From NCBI GenBank assembly GCA_018057705.1, contig JAGPDF010000042.1:1-41783 (forward strand): a stretch of DNA of 41,783 nt, given 5' to 3'. The notes below the pieces were generated by a model. That model searched no databases. It saw nothing but the letters and a program-made list of their open reading frames with translations, and had not been told where the DNA came from. The DNA comes from Thermoanaerobaculia bacterium. Lineage in GTDB: Bacteria; Acidobacteriota; Thermoanaerobaculia; Multivoradales; JAGPDF01. Position numbers and translations under genes: made by a program. Shown here piece after piece: positions 8,532-16,722 of this stretch (its first letter is position 1; every line of letters begins with the position of its first letter).

Positions 8532-9544
8532 CAGGCCTTCTGCGCGCTCGCGGGGGAGATGTCGGCGGGGGCGCTGTCGGCGGGGGTTGCGGTCGTCTCC
8601 GGACCCGGCCCGCCCTGCGCGCGGGCGCGTGGGTGGGCGTCGCGGTAGACCGCCTGCAGGCGCTCGATGTCGACGTGGGTGTAGCGCTGGGTCGTCGACA
8701 GCGAGCTGTGGCCGAGCAACTCCTGAATGGCCCTGAGGTCGGCGCCGCACTCGAGAAGGTGGGTGGCGAAGGTATGGCGGAGGGTGTGCGGATGGACGCC
8801 GCTCGCGGTGGCGGTCGCATCGACGTAGCGGTCGAGGATGCGGCGCACCGAGCGGTCGGTGAGGCGCTCGCCGCGCAGGTTCACGAACAGGGGCTCCTCG
8901 GAGGCTGGCGCGCGGCGACCGGCGAGGGCGCGCTCGCGCAGCGCCGTCCAGCCGCCGCGCCAGGCGCGTAGCGCCGCCTGCGCGGGACGCCCGAACGGCA
9001 CCATGCGCTCCTTTCCCCCCTTGCCGAGGGTGCGGAGCACGCGCTCCTTGAGCTCGACGTCGCGCCAGTCGAGTCCGACCAGCTCGGCGACACGCAGGCC
9101 GGTGGCGTAGAGCAGCTCGAGGACGGCGCGATCCCGCTGCGCCATGGGTTCCTCCCCGGCCGGGGCTGCGAGCAGGGCCTCGATCTCGCCCGGTCGCAAG
9201 TGGCGGGGCAGGAGCTGCGGCGCCTTCGGGGTGCGCACCCGCTGCGCCGGGTTCGCGGCGGCTTCCCCGACCCGGCAGGCCCAGCGGAAGAAGGTCCGCA
9301 GGGCGGAGAGGGCGCGCCCCTGGCTGCGCCGCCCATGGTCCTTGGCGAGCGCGGCGAGGTAGGAGCGCACGGCGACGACGTCGATGGCGGCGAGGTCGAT
9401 CGCCTCGGGAGGCTGGTTCCAGTAGTCGACCGAGAGGAACTCGACGAAGCGCAAGAGGTCGCCTTCGTAGGCGCGGACCGTGTGCGGCGAGAGGGCGCGT
9501 TCGCCTTCGAGATGAGCGAGGAAGCGGACGATCAGAGCCCGCAC
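8531..9544 (-). CDS. xerC: Tyrosine recombinase XerC
   Basis: Site-specific recombinase expected to resolve chromosome dimers at dif with a XerD partner. From the GTG at 9544 the protein has 337 residues: an N-terminal SAM-like DNA-binding domain (FLAHLEGERALSPHTVRAYEGDL) and a catalytic domain with Arg151 (TGLRVAEL), Lys175 (LGKGGKER), His253 and Arg256 (HPHTLRHTFATHLL), His279 (LLGHSSL) and Tyr288 (TTQRYTHV). All six catalytic positions are present. GTG 9544 is preferred to GTG 9556 because GGAAGG precedes it. It overlaps the 3' end of trmFO by 13 bases. The C-terminal ~40 residues are a low-complexity tail beyond the usual family end. Confidence 0.93.
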   Translation of the reverse strand: MRALIVRFLAHLEGERALSPHTVRAYEGDLLRFVEFLSVDYWNQPPEAIDLAAIDVVAVRSYLAALAKDHGRRSQGRALSALRTFFRWACRVGEAAANPAQRVRTPKAPQLLPRHLRPGEIEALLAAPAGEEPMAQRDRAVLELLYATGLRVAELVGLDWRDVELKERVLRTLGKGGKERMVPFGRPAQAALRAWRGGWTALRERALAGRRAPASEEPLFVNLRGERLTDRSVRRILDRYVDATATASGVHPHTLRHTFATHLLECGADLRAIQELLGHSSLSTTQRYTHVDIERLQAVYRDAHPRARAQGGPGPETTATPADSAPADISPASAQKA

Positions 9545-10881
9545 TGCGCCTTCCACTCGCCGAGCGCGGCGAGCGCCCGCCGGGCATAGACGCCGCGGCG
9601 TTCGTCCTTCTTCGGCAGCGGCTCGACGGGCGTGAACAGCCCGTAGTGGATGTTGGCGGGCTGGAAGTGCTTGGGATCGGACTCGGTCAGATGGCGCGCG
9701 AGCGCGCCGAGCGCTGTGGTCGCCGGAAAAGAGGGGGGTGGCGCACCGTCCTCGCCCGCCCGGCGCTCGAGCACGAGATAGAGCGCCACCGCGAGTCCGG
9801 TGGCCGCCGACTCGAGGTAGCCCTCGACGCCGGTGATCTGGCCGGCGAGGCGCAGCCGGGGCGACTTCTTTACCCGGTAGTCGGCCGTCAGGTGGCTGGG
9901 CGAGTTGATGAAGGTGTTGCGGTGGATCTGGCCGAGGCGGACGAACTCGGCGTTCGCGAGCCCGGGCAGCATGCGAAAGACGCGCTGCTGGTCGGGCCAC
10001 TTCATCCGCGACTGGAAGCCGACCAGGTTGAAATGGCTCTTGGTGAGGTTCTCCTGGCGCAGCTGCATCACCGCCCAGGGCCGGTTGCCGTCGAGGCCGC
10101 GCAGGCCCACGGGCTTCATCGGCCCGAACCGGAGCGTGGCTTCGCCGCGCCGCGCGAGCTCCTCGATCGGCAGGCAACCCTCGAAGAAGAGCGCCTTCTC
10201 GAAGTCGTGGAGCGGCAGCACCTCGGCGTCGAGGATCGCCTGGTAGAAGGCGGCATACTGCGCCTTGTCGAGCCCCGAGTTGAGGTAGTCGTCGCCGTTG
10301 CCTTTGCCGTAGCGCGACATCCAGAAGAGCTGCGTCATGTCGAGCGACTCGCCGTCGACGATCGGCGCGATGGCGTCGTAGAAGTAGAGGTAGTCGCTCC
10401 CCAGGAGCTCGCCCAGCTCGGCGGCGAGCGCCGGCGAGGTGAGCGGTCCGGTGGCGAGGACGGTGTCGTGCTCCGCCGTCAGTGCGGCGAGATCGGTGAC
10501 CTCTTCGCGCCGGATCTCGAGTCCCTCGAGGGCTTCGAGCTTCGCCGAAACGGCGGCCGCGAAGCGGTCACGATCGACCGCGAGGGCGCTGCCGGCTGGG
10601 ACCGCGCATTCACGCGCGGTCCCGATCACCAGCGAGCCGAAGAGCTCCATCTCGCGCTTCAAGAGCCCGGCGGCATGCTCCGGGTCGTCGCTGCGCAGGG
10701 AGTTCGAGCACACCAGCTCGGCGAAGTCGCCGCTCTTGTGCGCCGGCGTCTCGCGCACCGGTCGCATCTCGTGCAGCACCACGGGCACCCCGCGCGAAGC
10801 GAGCTGAAAGGCGCACTCGCTGCCGGCGAGTCCTCCACCGACGATATGGACGGGAGCGAGCGGGGAGGGCATGGCCCGCAT
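9532..10881 (-). CDS. trmFO: Folate-dependent tRNA (uracil-54-C5)-methyltransferase TrmFO
   Basis: Flavoenzyme that makes ribothymidine 54 in tRNA using methylene-tetrahydrofolate, the system used where SAM-dependent TrmA is absent. The FAD-binding start is HIVGGGLAGSECAFQLA. The family block EMRPVRETPAHKSGDFAELVCSNSLRSDD is intact, as are LFWMSRYGKGNGDDYLN and RLAGQITGVEGYLESAATGL. ATG at 10881 (MRAMPSPLAPVHIVGGG) or 10872 are both possible; neither has a strong ribosome binding site. The upstream 100 or so codons of open frame are not family sequence and overlap the divergent MshEN gene, so they are left out. Confidence 0.96.
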   Translation of the reverse strand: MRAMPSPLAPVHIVGGGLAGSECAFQLASRGVPVVLHEMRPVRETPAHKSGDFAELVCSNSLRSDDPEHAAGLLKREMELFGSLVIGTARECAVPAGSALAVDRDRFAAAVSAKLEALEGLEIRREEVTDLAALTAEHDTVLATGPLTSPALAAELGELLGSDYLYFYDAIAPIVDGESLDMTQLFWMSRYGKGNGDDYLNSGLDKAQYAAFYQAILDAEVLPLHDFEKALFFEGCLPIEELARRGEATLRFGPMKPVGLRGLDGNRPWAVMQLRQENLTKSHFNLVGFQSRMKWPDQQRVFRMLPGLANAEFVRLGQIHRNTFINSPSHLTADYRVKKSPRLRLAGQITGVEGYLESAATGLAVALYLVLERRAGEDGAPPPSFPATTALGALARHLTESDPKHFQPANIHYGLFTPVEPLPKKDERRGVYARRALAALGEWKAQCGL

Positions 10882-10922
10882 TGTAGCTGCCGTGACCCCT
10901 GGACAGCCCCGTTTCCGCCTGT

Positions 10923-10945
10923 AGAGGTAAGGGCGGGACACCTCT
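10923..10945 (+). promoter_or_regulatory. Inverted repeat in the leader of the MshEN gene
   Basis: AGAGGT (10923-10928) and ACCTCT (10940-10945) form a 6-bp stem with an 11-base loop, ending 6 bases before the GGGGAG ribosome binding site of the next gene. It could be a leader hairpin or an operator in this divergent promoter region. Confidence 0.4.
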
Positions 10946-10965
10946 GCCGCCCGGGGAGATCTCCG

Positions 10966-11502
10966 ATGGACGCCGCGCTCGCCATGCCGAACTTCCTCAC
11001 GCGCCCGAAGCTGGGCGAGACCCTGCGGTTCTTCGGCCTCCTCTCGGGCGCCGAAGTCGAGATTGCCCTCAGCCGGCAGGCGAACGAGGGCGGCCGCCTC
11101 GGCACCTGCCTGCTCGACACCGGCCTGATGGACGAGGCGACGCTTCTCGCGGCGCTCGGCGCACAGCTCCATGCTGCGACCGTCGATGGCGCGACGCTCG
11201 CCGCCGTGCCGCAATCGAACGCGACCCTGCTGCCGGCGCGCGCTGCCCTGGTCGCCCGCGCCGTGCCGCTCGCCAGGAACGGCCGCACCCTCGAGGTCGC
11301 CATGCTCGATCCGGGCTCCATGCGCCTGATCGACGAGCTTTCGGCGGTCAGCCGGATGATCATCGTGCCGCGCCTCGCTCTGGAGGTGCGCCTGACGGAG
11401 TGCCTCGAGCGGCTCTACGACCAGACGATCTCAGGGCGGCTCGCCCGCACCCGGGCGAGGATCGAGCGGCGGCGAGAGAAGCAGGATTGCCAAGCGTCCT
11501 GA
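10966..11502 (+). CDS. Stand-alone MshEN (GspE N-terminal) domain protein, probable c-di-GMP receptor
   Basis: A 178-residue protein consisting of little more than an MshEN domain, normally found at the N-terminus of type II secretion/type IV pilus ATPases. The published c-di-GMP motif of MshE is two tandem 24-residue units, RLGxxLLxxGLLxxxxLxxxLxxQ, joined by 5 residues. Here both units are visible: the first from KLGETLRFFGLL to ALSRQ, the second from RLGTCLLDTGLM to ALGAQ, with ANEGG between. No Walker motifs follow. A basic helix (RTRARIERRREK) ends the protein. ATG 10966 has GGGGAG at 10952-10957. It is alone on the plus strand between minus-strand genes. Confidence 0.82.
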   Translation: MDAALAMPNFLTRPKLGETLRFFGLLSGAEVEIALSRQANEGGRLGTCLLDTGLMDEATLLAALGAQLHAATVDGATLAAVPQSNATLLPARAALVARAVPLARNGRTLEVAMLDPGSMRLIDELSAVSRMIIVPRLALEVRLTECLERLYDQTISGRLARTRARIERRREKQDCQAS

Positions 11503-11533
11503 AGCCGTGAGGCCGTGACAGGACGGCGGGAGA

Positions 11534-11929
11534 TCACCAGAAGACGCGGATGCCGAAGCTCTCGAACGCCGGGTCTCGGGTGACGAGCGGCAGCTCCTCG
11601 AGCGTGCTCTGCGCCGCGAGCATGCGATCGAAGGGGTCGCGGTGGGGATGAGGCCAGGCGCCCGCTCGTTGCGCATGCTCGATCGCGACCGGCAGGGCGG
11701 CGAAGCCGGCGCGTCGTACCCAGCCGTCGATATCCTGGACGAGCTCGCTCGCGACCGCGAGCTTTCCGAGGCGGTACTTGGTCGCGATCTCCCAGGCCGA
11801 GGCGGCGGAGACGAGGATCTCGTTCTGTGGTTCGGCGACGACCTCGCGCGCCGCCGGCGAGAGCCTCGGGTCGTCGAAAAGCCACCAGAGCAGGGCGTGA
11901 GTGTCGAGCAGGAATCTCAACTTTCCCAT
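11534..11929 (-). CDS. vapC: PIN-domain toxin, VapC family
   Basis: A 131-residue probable endoribonuclease toxin. The PIN-domain acidic residues are visible: Asp9 (FLLDTHALLWW), Glu47 (SAWEIATKYRLGKL), Asp98/Asp101 (HRDPFDRMLAAQS) and Asp119 (LVTRDPAF). The LLDTHALLWW and RDPFDR signatures match the large VapC subgroup paired with Phd/YefM-type antitoxins. Its start overlaps the antitoxin gene by 13 bases. The pair sits between topA and trmFO, which are neighbours in other phyla, so it is probably a mobile addition. Confidence 0.93.
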   Translation of the reverse strand: MGKLRFLLDTHALLWWLFDDPRLSPAAREVVAEPQNEILVSAASAWEIATKYRLGKLAVASELVQDIDGWVRRAGFAALPVAIEHAQRAGAWPHPHRDPFDRMLAAQSTLEELPLVTRDPAFESFGIRVFW

Positions 11930-12141
11930 GCCGCAAGCTCCTCTTCCGGGAGAGGAGCGAACAGATCCTCGGCGACCTTTCCGTGGAGGAGGCCGGGCTG
12001 GCGGCGCGCCGGTGCCTGCAGCGGGCAGAGGCGGGCGTGCGGCCGGCCGCTTTTGGAGATGATGACCTCTTCGCCGGCGTGCGCCCGATCCAATAGCTTG
12101 GAGAGGTGCGTCTTCGCCTCATGGACGCTCACGGTCTTCAT
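11917..12141 (-). CDS. Antitoxin of the Phd/YefM family, partner of VapC
   Basis: A 74-residue protein from ATG 12139-12141: MKTVSVHEAKTHLSKLLDRA, then GEEVIISKSGRPHARLCPL, the standard Phd/YefM DNA-binding half. The C-terminal part (APLPEEELAAWES) should wrap the toxin. An in-frame ATG 39 bases further upstream exists but adds residues outside the family pattern. The gene lies directly upstream of vapC and overlaps it, the usual antitoxin-first order with autoregulation of the shared promoter. Confidence 0.9.
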   Translation of the reverse strand: MKTVSVHEAKTHLSKLLDRAHAGEEVIISKSGRPHARLCPLQAPARRQPGLLHGKVAEDLFAPLPEEELAAWES

Positions 12142-12281
12142 TCTGAAATTGTGACCAACAAGGTGAGCTAAGTCAACCAAGCGTCAGTGGGTCATCCGAT
12201 CTGACCTTCCTTCGGGGGGTGGAGAGGGTGGTACGCCCTCGATGCGTTTCGCTGCGCCCTACGCACCCTACAAGGTGTTAC

Positions 12282-14612
12282 CTACTCGGTGGCGCCGGGG
12301 CTTTCCGGGGCCTCGTAGGGTGCCGTGTAGTCGCACTCCTCGTTGGGGCAGACGAGCTCGGTGCCGCGGCGTTTGGTGGTCTTCAAGGTGAGGAGGGCGT
12401 AGGCGCACTTTGGGCAGGGTTGGGCGACTGGCGGGTTCCAGAGCGCGAACTTGCAGTCGGGGTAGCGGCTGCAGGAGTAGAAGATCTTGCCGCGGCGCGA
12501 CTTCTTCTCCTGGATCGTGCCCTGCTTGCACTCGGGACACGCGACGCCGGTGTCCTTCGGTGGCGCCGGCGGCGGCCCGGTCTTGCGGATGTTCTTGCAC
12601 TCCGGGTAGCCGGTGCAGCCCAAGAAGGTGCCGAAGCGGCTGCGGCGCATCGCCATGGGCTTGCCGCACTTCTCGCACGGCAGGGTATCGGATGGCTCCG
12701 CCGACGTTGCGGCTCCGCCTTCGGCGCCGGCGTTCAGGTCGCGCGTGTAGTCGCAGGGCGGCTCGTTGCGGTAGGTGCTGCAGCCGAGGAAGGCGCCGTA
12801 GCGGCCGAAGCGCATCACCAGATCCGAGCCGCACTTGGGGCACTTCTCTTCGACCGGCACGCCGTCGCGCTTGACGTTCGGCATCTTGTCGGTGGCGGTC
12901 GCGAGGTCCTTCGAGAAGCGGCTGTCGAACTCCTCGACCGCCTGCTTCCAGGGCATCTTGCCCTCCTCGATGCGGTCGAGCTCCTCCTCGAGCTGGGCGG
13001 TGTAGCCTTCGTTCAGGATGTCGGCGAAGCCCTGTTGCAGCATGCTGTTGACCATCTTGCCGAGCGCCAGCGGGTTGAATCGGCCCTCGAGCTTTTCGGC
13101 GTAGTCGCGCGTGGTCAGCGTCGAGAGGATCGCGGCGTAGGTCGAAGGCCGGCCGATCCCGTTCTCCTCGAGCGCCTTGACCAGCGTCGCCTCGCTGAAC
13201 TGCGCCGGCGGCTGGGTGAACTTCTGCTCCTTGTCGAGCTTGACCAGCCTCAGCGTCTCGCCTTCCTTGAGGGCCGGCAGGAGCCCATCGGACTCGTCCT
13301 CGTCGTCGACGTCGCCCTTTTGCGCGGCGCGGCGCTCCGCGGCCTCCTCCTTGGCCTCCTGGTAGACGGCGAGGAAGCCCGGGCTCTTCATGACCTTGCC
13401 CGCGGCGCGCAGGGTGTAGATGCCGTTCTCGATGTCGACCTGGGTGACGTCGAAGACCGCCGGCAGCATCTGGCTGGCGATGAAGCGCTCCCAGATCAGG
13501 CGATAGAGCTTGAAGTCGTCGGGCTCGAGGTAGGGCGCGACCGCCTCGGGGGGCAGGTCGAGATAGGTCGGGCGGATCGCTTCGTGGGCATCCTGGGCGC
13601 CCTTCTTCGAGGCGTAGACGTTCGGTTTCGCCGGCAACTTGTCGGCGCCGTAGGTCGCGGCGATCGTCTCGCGCACGGCGTCGATCGCCTCCGCCGCCAC
13701 CCGCGTCGAATCGGTACGCATGTAGGTGATGAGACCGATCTGGCCACGGTCGCCGATCTCCTTGCCTTCATAGAGACCCTGGGCGATGCCCATCGTGCGC
13801 TTCACCGAGTAGCTGAACTTCCGGGCCGCCTCCTGCTGCAGACGGCTGGTGATGAAGGGGGCCGAGGGGCGCTGCTTCGACTCCTTGCGCTCGATCGCGG
13901 CGACCTTGAACTTGCCCGCCAGGAGGTCCTTCTCGATGGCGGCGGCCTGCGTCCCGTCGCCGACCCTGGCCTTCTTGCCCGAGATCTGGTGCAGGCGGGC
14001 CGTGAACTCCGGCGGCGTCTTGGCAGCGAAGCGCCCGCCGACGATCCAGTATTCCTCCGGATTGAAGGCATCGATCTCGGCCTGGCGCTCGCAGACCATC
14101 TTGAGCGCCACCGACTGCACCCGGCCGGCGGACAGGCCCCGCTTCAGCTTGTCCCAGAGCAGCGGCGACAGCTTGAAGCCCATCAACCGGTCGATGACGC
14201 GCCGGGCCTGCTGGGCGTCGACCCGGTTGTAGTCGATCTTGGACTTGTTCTCGAGCGCCTTCATGACCGCGCTCTTGGTGATCTCGTTGAAGGTGACGCG
14301 GTGCATCTCCCCCTCGACGTCGCCCAGAACCTCGGCGATGTGCCAGGCGATCGCCTCGCCTTCGCGGTCCGGGTCGGGGGCGAGGTAGATCTGCTTGGCC
14401 TTCTTCGCCGCTTCCTTCAGTTTTTTGACGACGTCCTTCTTGGTGGCGAGGACGGCGTAGGTCGGTTCGAATCCGGGTCCCAGCCCCATGTCCTTCTTGG
14501 GCAGGTCGCGAATGTGTCCGACGGAAGCTTCGACGGCCCAGTCGCGCCCGAGGAACTTCTTCAGGGTGCGCGTCTTGGCGGGGCTTTCGACGATGATCAG
14601 GTTTTTGGCCAC
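12282..14612 (-). CDS. topA: DNA topoisomerase I
   Basis: Type IA topoisomerase relaxing negative supercoils, 776 residues from GTG 14610-14612 (VAKNLIIVESPAK). The TOPRIM domain has Glu9 and the acidic triad APDPDREGE (78-86). The catalytic tyrosine is Tyr297 in GLITYMRTDSTR. The C-terminus carries four zinc-ribbon topoisomerase modules, each with CxxC ... C ... C (EKCPKCGSDL, LPCEKCGKPM, VACPECKQGT, QPCPKCAYAL). Two of them have the RFGRYGAFLGCS / RFGTFLGCTGYPEC form. The ORF stays open upstream but that part has no topoisomerase similarity and no better start. dprA lies upstream on the same strand, as in many bacteria. Confidence 0.96.
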   Translation of the reverse strand: MAKNLIIVESPAKTRTLKKFLGRDWAVEASVGHIRDLPKKDMGLGPGFEPTYAVLATKKDVVKKLKEAAKKAKQIYLAPDPDREGEAIAWHIAEVLGDVEGEMHRVTFNEITKSAVMKALENKSKIDYNRVDAQQARRVIDRLMGFKLSPLLWDKLKRGLSAGRVQSVALKMVCERQAEIDAFNPEEYWIVGGRFAAKTPPEFTARLHQISGKKARVGDGTQAAAIEKDLLAGKFKVAAIERKESKQRPSAPFITSRLQQEAARKFSYSVKRTMGIAQGLYEGKEIGDRGQIGLITYMRTDSTRVAAEAIDAVRETIAATYGADKLPAKPNVYASKKGAQDAHEAIRPTYLDLPPEAVAPYLEPDDFKLYRLIWERFIASQMLPAVFDVTQVDIENGIYTLRAAGKVMKSPGFLAVYQEAKEEAAERRAAQKGDVDDEDESDGLLPALKEGETLRLVKLDKEQKFTQPPAQFSEATLVKALEENGIGRPSTYAAILSTLTTRDYAEKLEGRFNPLALGKMVNSMLQQGFADILNEGYTAQLEEELDRIEEGKMPWKQAVEEFDSRFSKDLATATDKMPNVKRDGVPVEEKCPKCGSDLVMRFGRYGAFLGCSTYRNEPPCDYTRDLNAGAEGGAATSAEPSDTLPCEKCGKPMAMRRSRFGTFLGCTGYPECKNIRKTGPPPAPPKDTGVACPECKQGTIQEKKSRRGKIFYSCSRYPDCKFALWNPPVAQPCPKCAYALLTLKTTKRRGTELVCPNEECDYTAPYEAPESPGATE

Positions 14613-14760
14613 GGGAGTCCGATAAGGAAGGCGGCGCGGCGAAAATTCCGCGCCGGAGGGTGCCGGAGCCGCGGGATGCCTCCCGGGGCTTGCGAAACGA
14701 GCCGGCCGGCTTGGGGGGCCTTCCGGCAGCTTTTCGAAGGGGCGGAGGCTACCACAGCCG

Positions 14761-15972
14761 TCAAGGGGACCCCCGGCGGTAGCCGCCCACGGCGGACCGG
14801 ATCGCCCAGCCGGCGAGCTCCAGCTCGAGCAGCGCCCCGACCGCCACATCGATACCGAGATCGGCGTTCGCCGCCAGCTGGTCGATGGCGAGGTCGCGCG
14901 TCGGATCGAGCGCCTGGAGCAGTGCGGACTGCGCCGGCGGCAGGCTCGGCGGGGCCAGCACCGTGCCCTCCGGGCTCGCACCGCGAGCTTCCCCGGTGGG
15001 CAGGCCGAGGCGCTCCAGGATGTCCGCCGGGTGGGTGACCGGCGCGGCGCCGTCGCGCAGGAGGTCGTTCGTCCCCAGGGCCTGCTCGTCGGTGATCCGC
15101 CCAGGGACGGCCAGGACTTCCCGCCCGAGCTCGAGGGCGAGCCGTGCGGTGATCAGCGAGCCCGAATGCGCCGCCGCTTCGACCACCACCGTGATTCCGG
15201 CCAGGGCGGCGATGATCCGGTTGCGAATGGGGAAGTTTCCCGCCGTCGGGCCGAGAGCGCAGGGGAACTCGCTGATCAGGGCGCCGCGGCCGCGGATGCG
15301 CTGCCCCAGCTCGCGGTGTCCCTTGGGGTAGTCGCAGGAGAGCCCACAGCCGAGGACGCCGATCGTCAGACCGTGCTCGGCGGCGAGAGCGCCCTGATGG
15401 GCGGCGGCATCGATCCCCCTGGCGAAACCGGAGACCACGACGACCCCCTGTCGGGCGAGCTCCCTGGCCAGCCAGGAGGCGACTTCGAGACCGTAGGGCG
15501 AGGCCTTCCGCGAGCCGACGATGGCGACTGCCGGGAAGCTCGAGGTGGGGCCCGACAGGGCGGCCTCGGCTGCGGGCAGGGTGGCCCGAGCGCCCGGATG
15601 CTCGAAGAGGGCCGCGCCCGAGCCGGCGATGGCAAGAACCGGCGGCGGCAATGCGAGGTCGGCGAGCCGGGTGGGATAGTCCGTTTCGAGCCGGGTCACG
15701 AGCCGCGCTCCGAGGCGCTCGGCCGCCTGTTCCTCCGCAAGGAGTGTCGCCTTCGCTCCTGCGACTCCCTGGATGGCGGCCCGGGCGTAATCCAAGGAGA
15801 TGGAGAATCGGCTGGCCAGGGCTCTCTCGCGGCCGGGCTGCATGCAGTCCCGCCAGGTGTCGATCTCCTGCGCCAATCGGCACAGCGCCGCCCGGGGAAG
15901 TCCCGGGCAGGAGTTGAGGGCGACCAGGAGAGCGCGGTCGGAGGGGCGGTCTGGGCCTTGCATCCCGTTCAT
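14761..15972 (-). CDS. dprA: DNA-processing protein DprA
   Basis: Loads RecA on incoming single-stranded DNA during transformation; 403 residues from ATG 15970-15972. The Rossmann-like core has GSRKASPYGLEVASWLA, VVSGFARGIDAAAHQGAL, IGVLGCGL, and RNRIIAALAGITVVVEAAAHSGSL. A C-terminal winged-helix-like segment follows (LDPTRDLAIDQLAANADLGIDVAVGALLELELAGW, then GGYRRG). No strong ribosome binding site was seen; the ATG at 15963 is an alternative. The frame remains open far upstream but overlaps the divergent TPR gene and is not DprA-like. The gene suggests at least an ancestral capacity for DNA uptake. Confidence 0.94.
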   Translation of the reverse strand: MNGMQGPDRPSDRALLVALNSCPGLPRAALCRLAQEIDTWRDCMQPGRERALASRFSISLDYARAAIQGVAGAKATLLAEEQAAERLGARLVTRLETDYPTRLADLALPPPVLAIAGSGAALFEHPGARATLPAAEAALSGPTSSFPAVAIVGSRKASPYGLEVASWLARELARQGVVVVSGFARGIDAAAHQGALAAEHGLTIGVLGCGLSCDYPKGHRELGQRIRGRGALISEFPCALGPTAGNFPIRNRIIAALAGITVVVEAAAHSGSLITARLALELGREVLAVPGRITDEQALGTNDLLRDGAAPVTHPADILERLGLPTGEARGASPEGTVLAPPSLPPAQSALLQALDPTRDLAIDQLAANADLGIDVAVGALLELELAGWAIRSAVGGYRRGSP

Positions 15973-16161
15973 GAGCAGTTGGTAAAGACGAAATTCCAGG
16001 TCCACATCTGGCAGTTGTGCCGCAAAGATGCGGAGACCGATATGCCGGGGGGTACAGCCGGACTCCGGGAATGCGTCGTATATTCTGCCGACCGGTCGGC
16101 AAGGCACGCTGCGGGCCCCTGCCGCACGAGGTCTTTCCGGCTGGCGAGCAAGAGGGGGTTT

Positions 16162-16722
16162 ATGAACCGGCTCAAGGTCGCGCGCAGCGCAGTCACAGTG
16201 TCGGTCCTGATGTGGAGTGTCTGGAGTCCCCCCGGTGCGGCCGCCAAGTCCGCCCCGGACGCCAAGTCCCAGCTCGCTTTCGGGGTCGACATGGCCAAGC
16301 GCGGGCTGTGGAGCGAGGCGCTCTTCCGGTTCGAGCAGGCGCGACTCCTCGCGCCCGGCAGTGTCTCGATCCTCAACAACCTGGCGATCTGCTACGAGGC
16401 TGGCGGCCGCTTCGAGGAGGCGCTCGAGGCCTATCGCGAAGCGCTCCAGCTGGCGCCCGAGAACAAGGCCGTAAAGCAGAACTACTCCCGTTTCGCCGAG
16501 TTCTACCAGGGCTACCGTCCCCGCAAGGCGACGGCTCCCGCGACGGCCCCGGCCCCCGTGCCGGTGCCGGAGGAAGCGCCGGCGCCCCCGACGGACGCCC
16601 CCGCATCCCCGCCGTCCCCAACGTCCCCAACGTCCCCAACGTCCGATGCTGCACCCGGCGCAGCCGCCGACCCGGCCGCGCCGCCGCCGGCCGCCGAACC
16701 GGTCTCCGGAGGTGGCGCGTGA
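16162..16722 (+). CDS. Exported TPR-repeat protein
   Basis: A 186-residue protein with a signal peptide (residues 1-28, core VTVSVLMWSVW) and two TPR units: AFGVDMAKRGLWSEALFRFEQARLLAPGS and ILNNLAICYEAGGRFEEALEAYREALQLAPEN. The last ~65 residues are a Pro/Ala-rich tail that includes SPTSPTSPTS coded by a 9-base tandem repeat. ATG 16162 has AGAGGGGG just before it. It is the first gene of a five-gene operon: its TGA overlaps the next gene's GTG as GTGA. The TPR probably serves as a protein-binding adaptor in the envelope for the products downstream; that is inference. Confidence 0.8.
   Translation: MNRLKVARSAVTVSVLMWSVWSPPGAAAKSAPDAKSQLAFGVDMAKRGLWSEALFRFEQARLLAPGSVSILNNLAICYEAGGRFEEALEAYREALQLAPENKAVKQNYSRFAEFYQGYRPRKATAPATAPAPVPVPEEAPAPPTDAPASPPSPTSPTSPTSDAAPGAAADPAAPPPAAEPVSGGGA
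16612..16643 (+). repeat. 9-base tandem repeat CGTCCCCAA
   Basis: Three and a half copies of CGTCCCCAA in frame at the 3' end of the TPR gene, coding SPT units. Identical copies suggest recent slippage expansion. Confidence 0.85.

Noticed and set aside
8531..9544. XerC as a phage or island integrase
   Set aside because: Its position between trmFO and hslVU is the conserved housekeeping location and no attachment repeats or phage genes are nearby.
14462..14478. GGTTCGAATCC, resembling a tRNA T-arm
   Set aside because: It lies inside topA coding sequence and no acceptor stem, anticodon arm or D-arm can be assembled around it.
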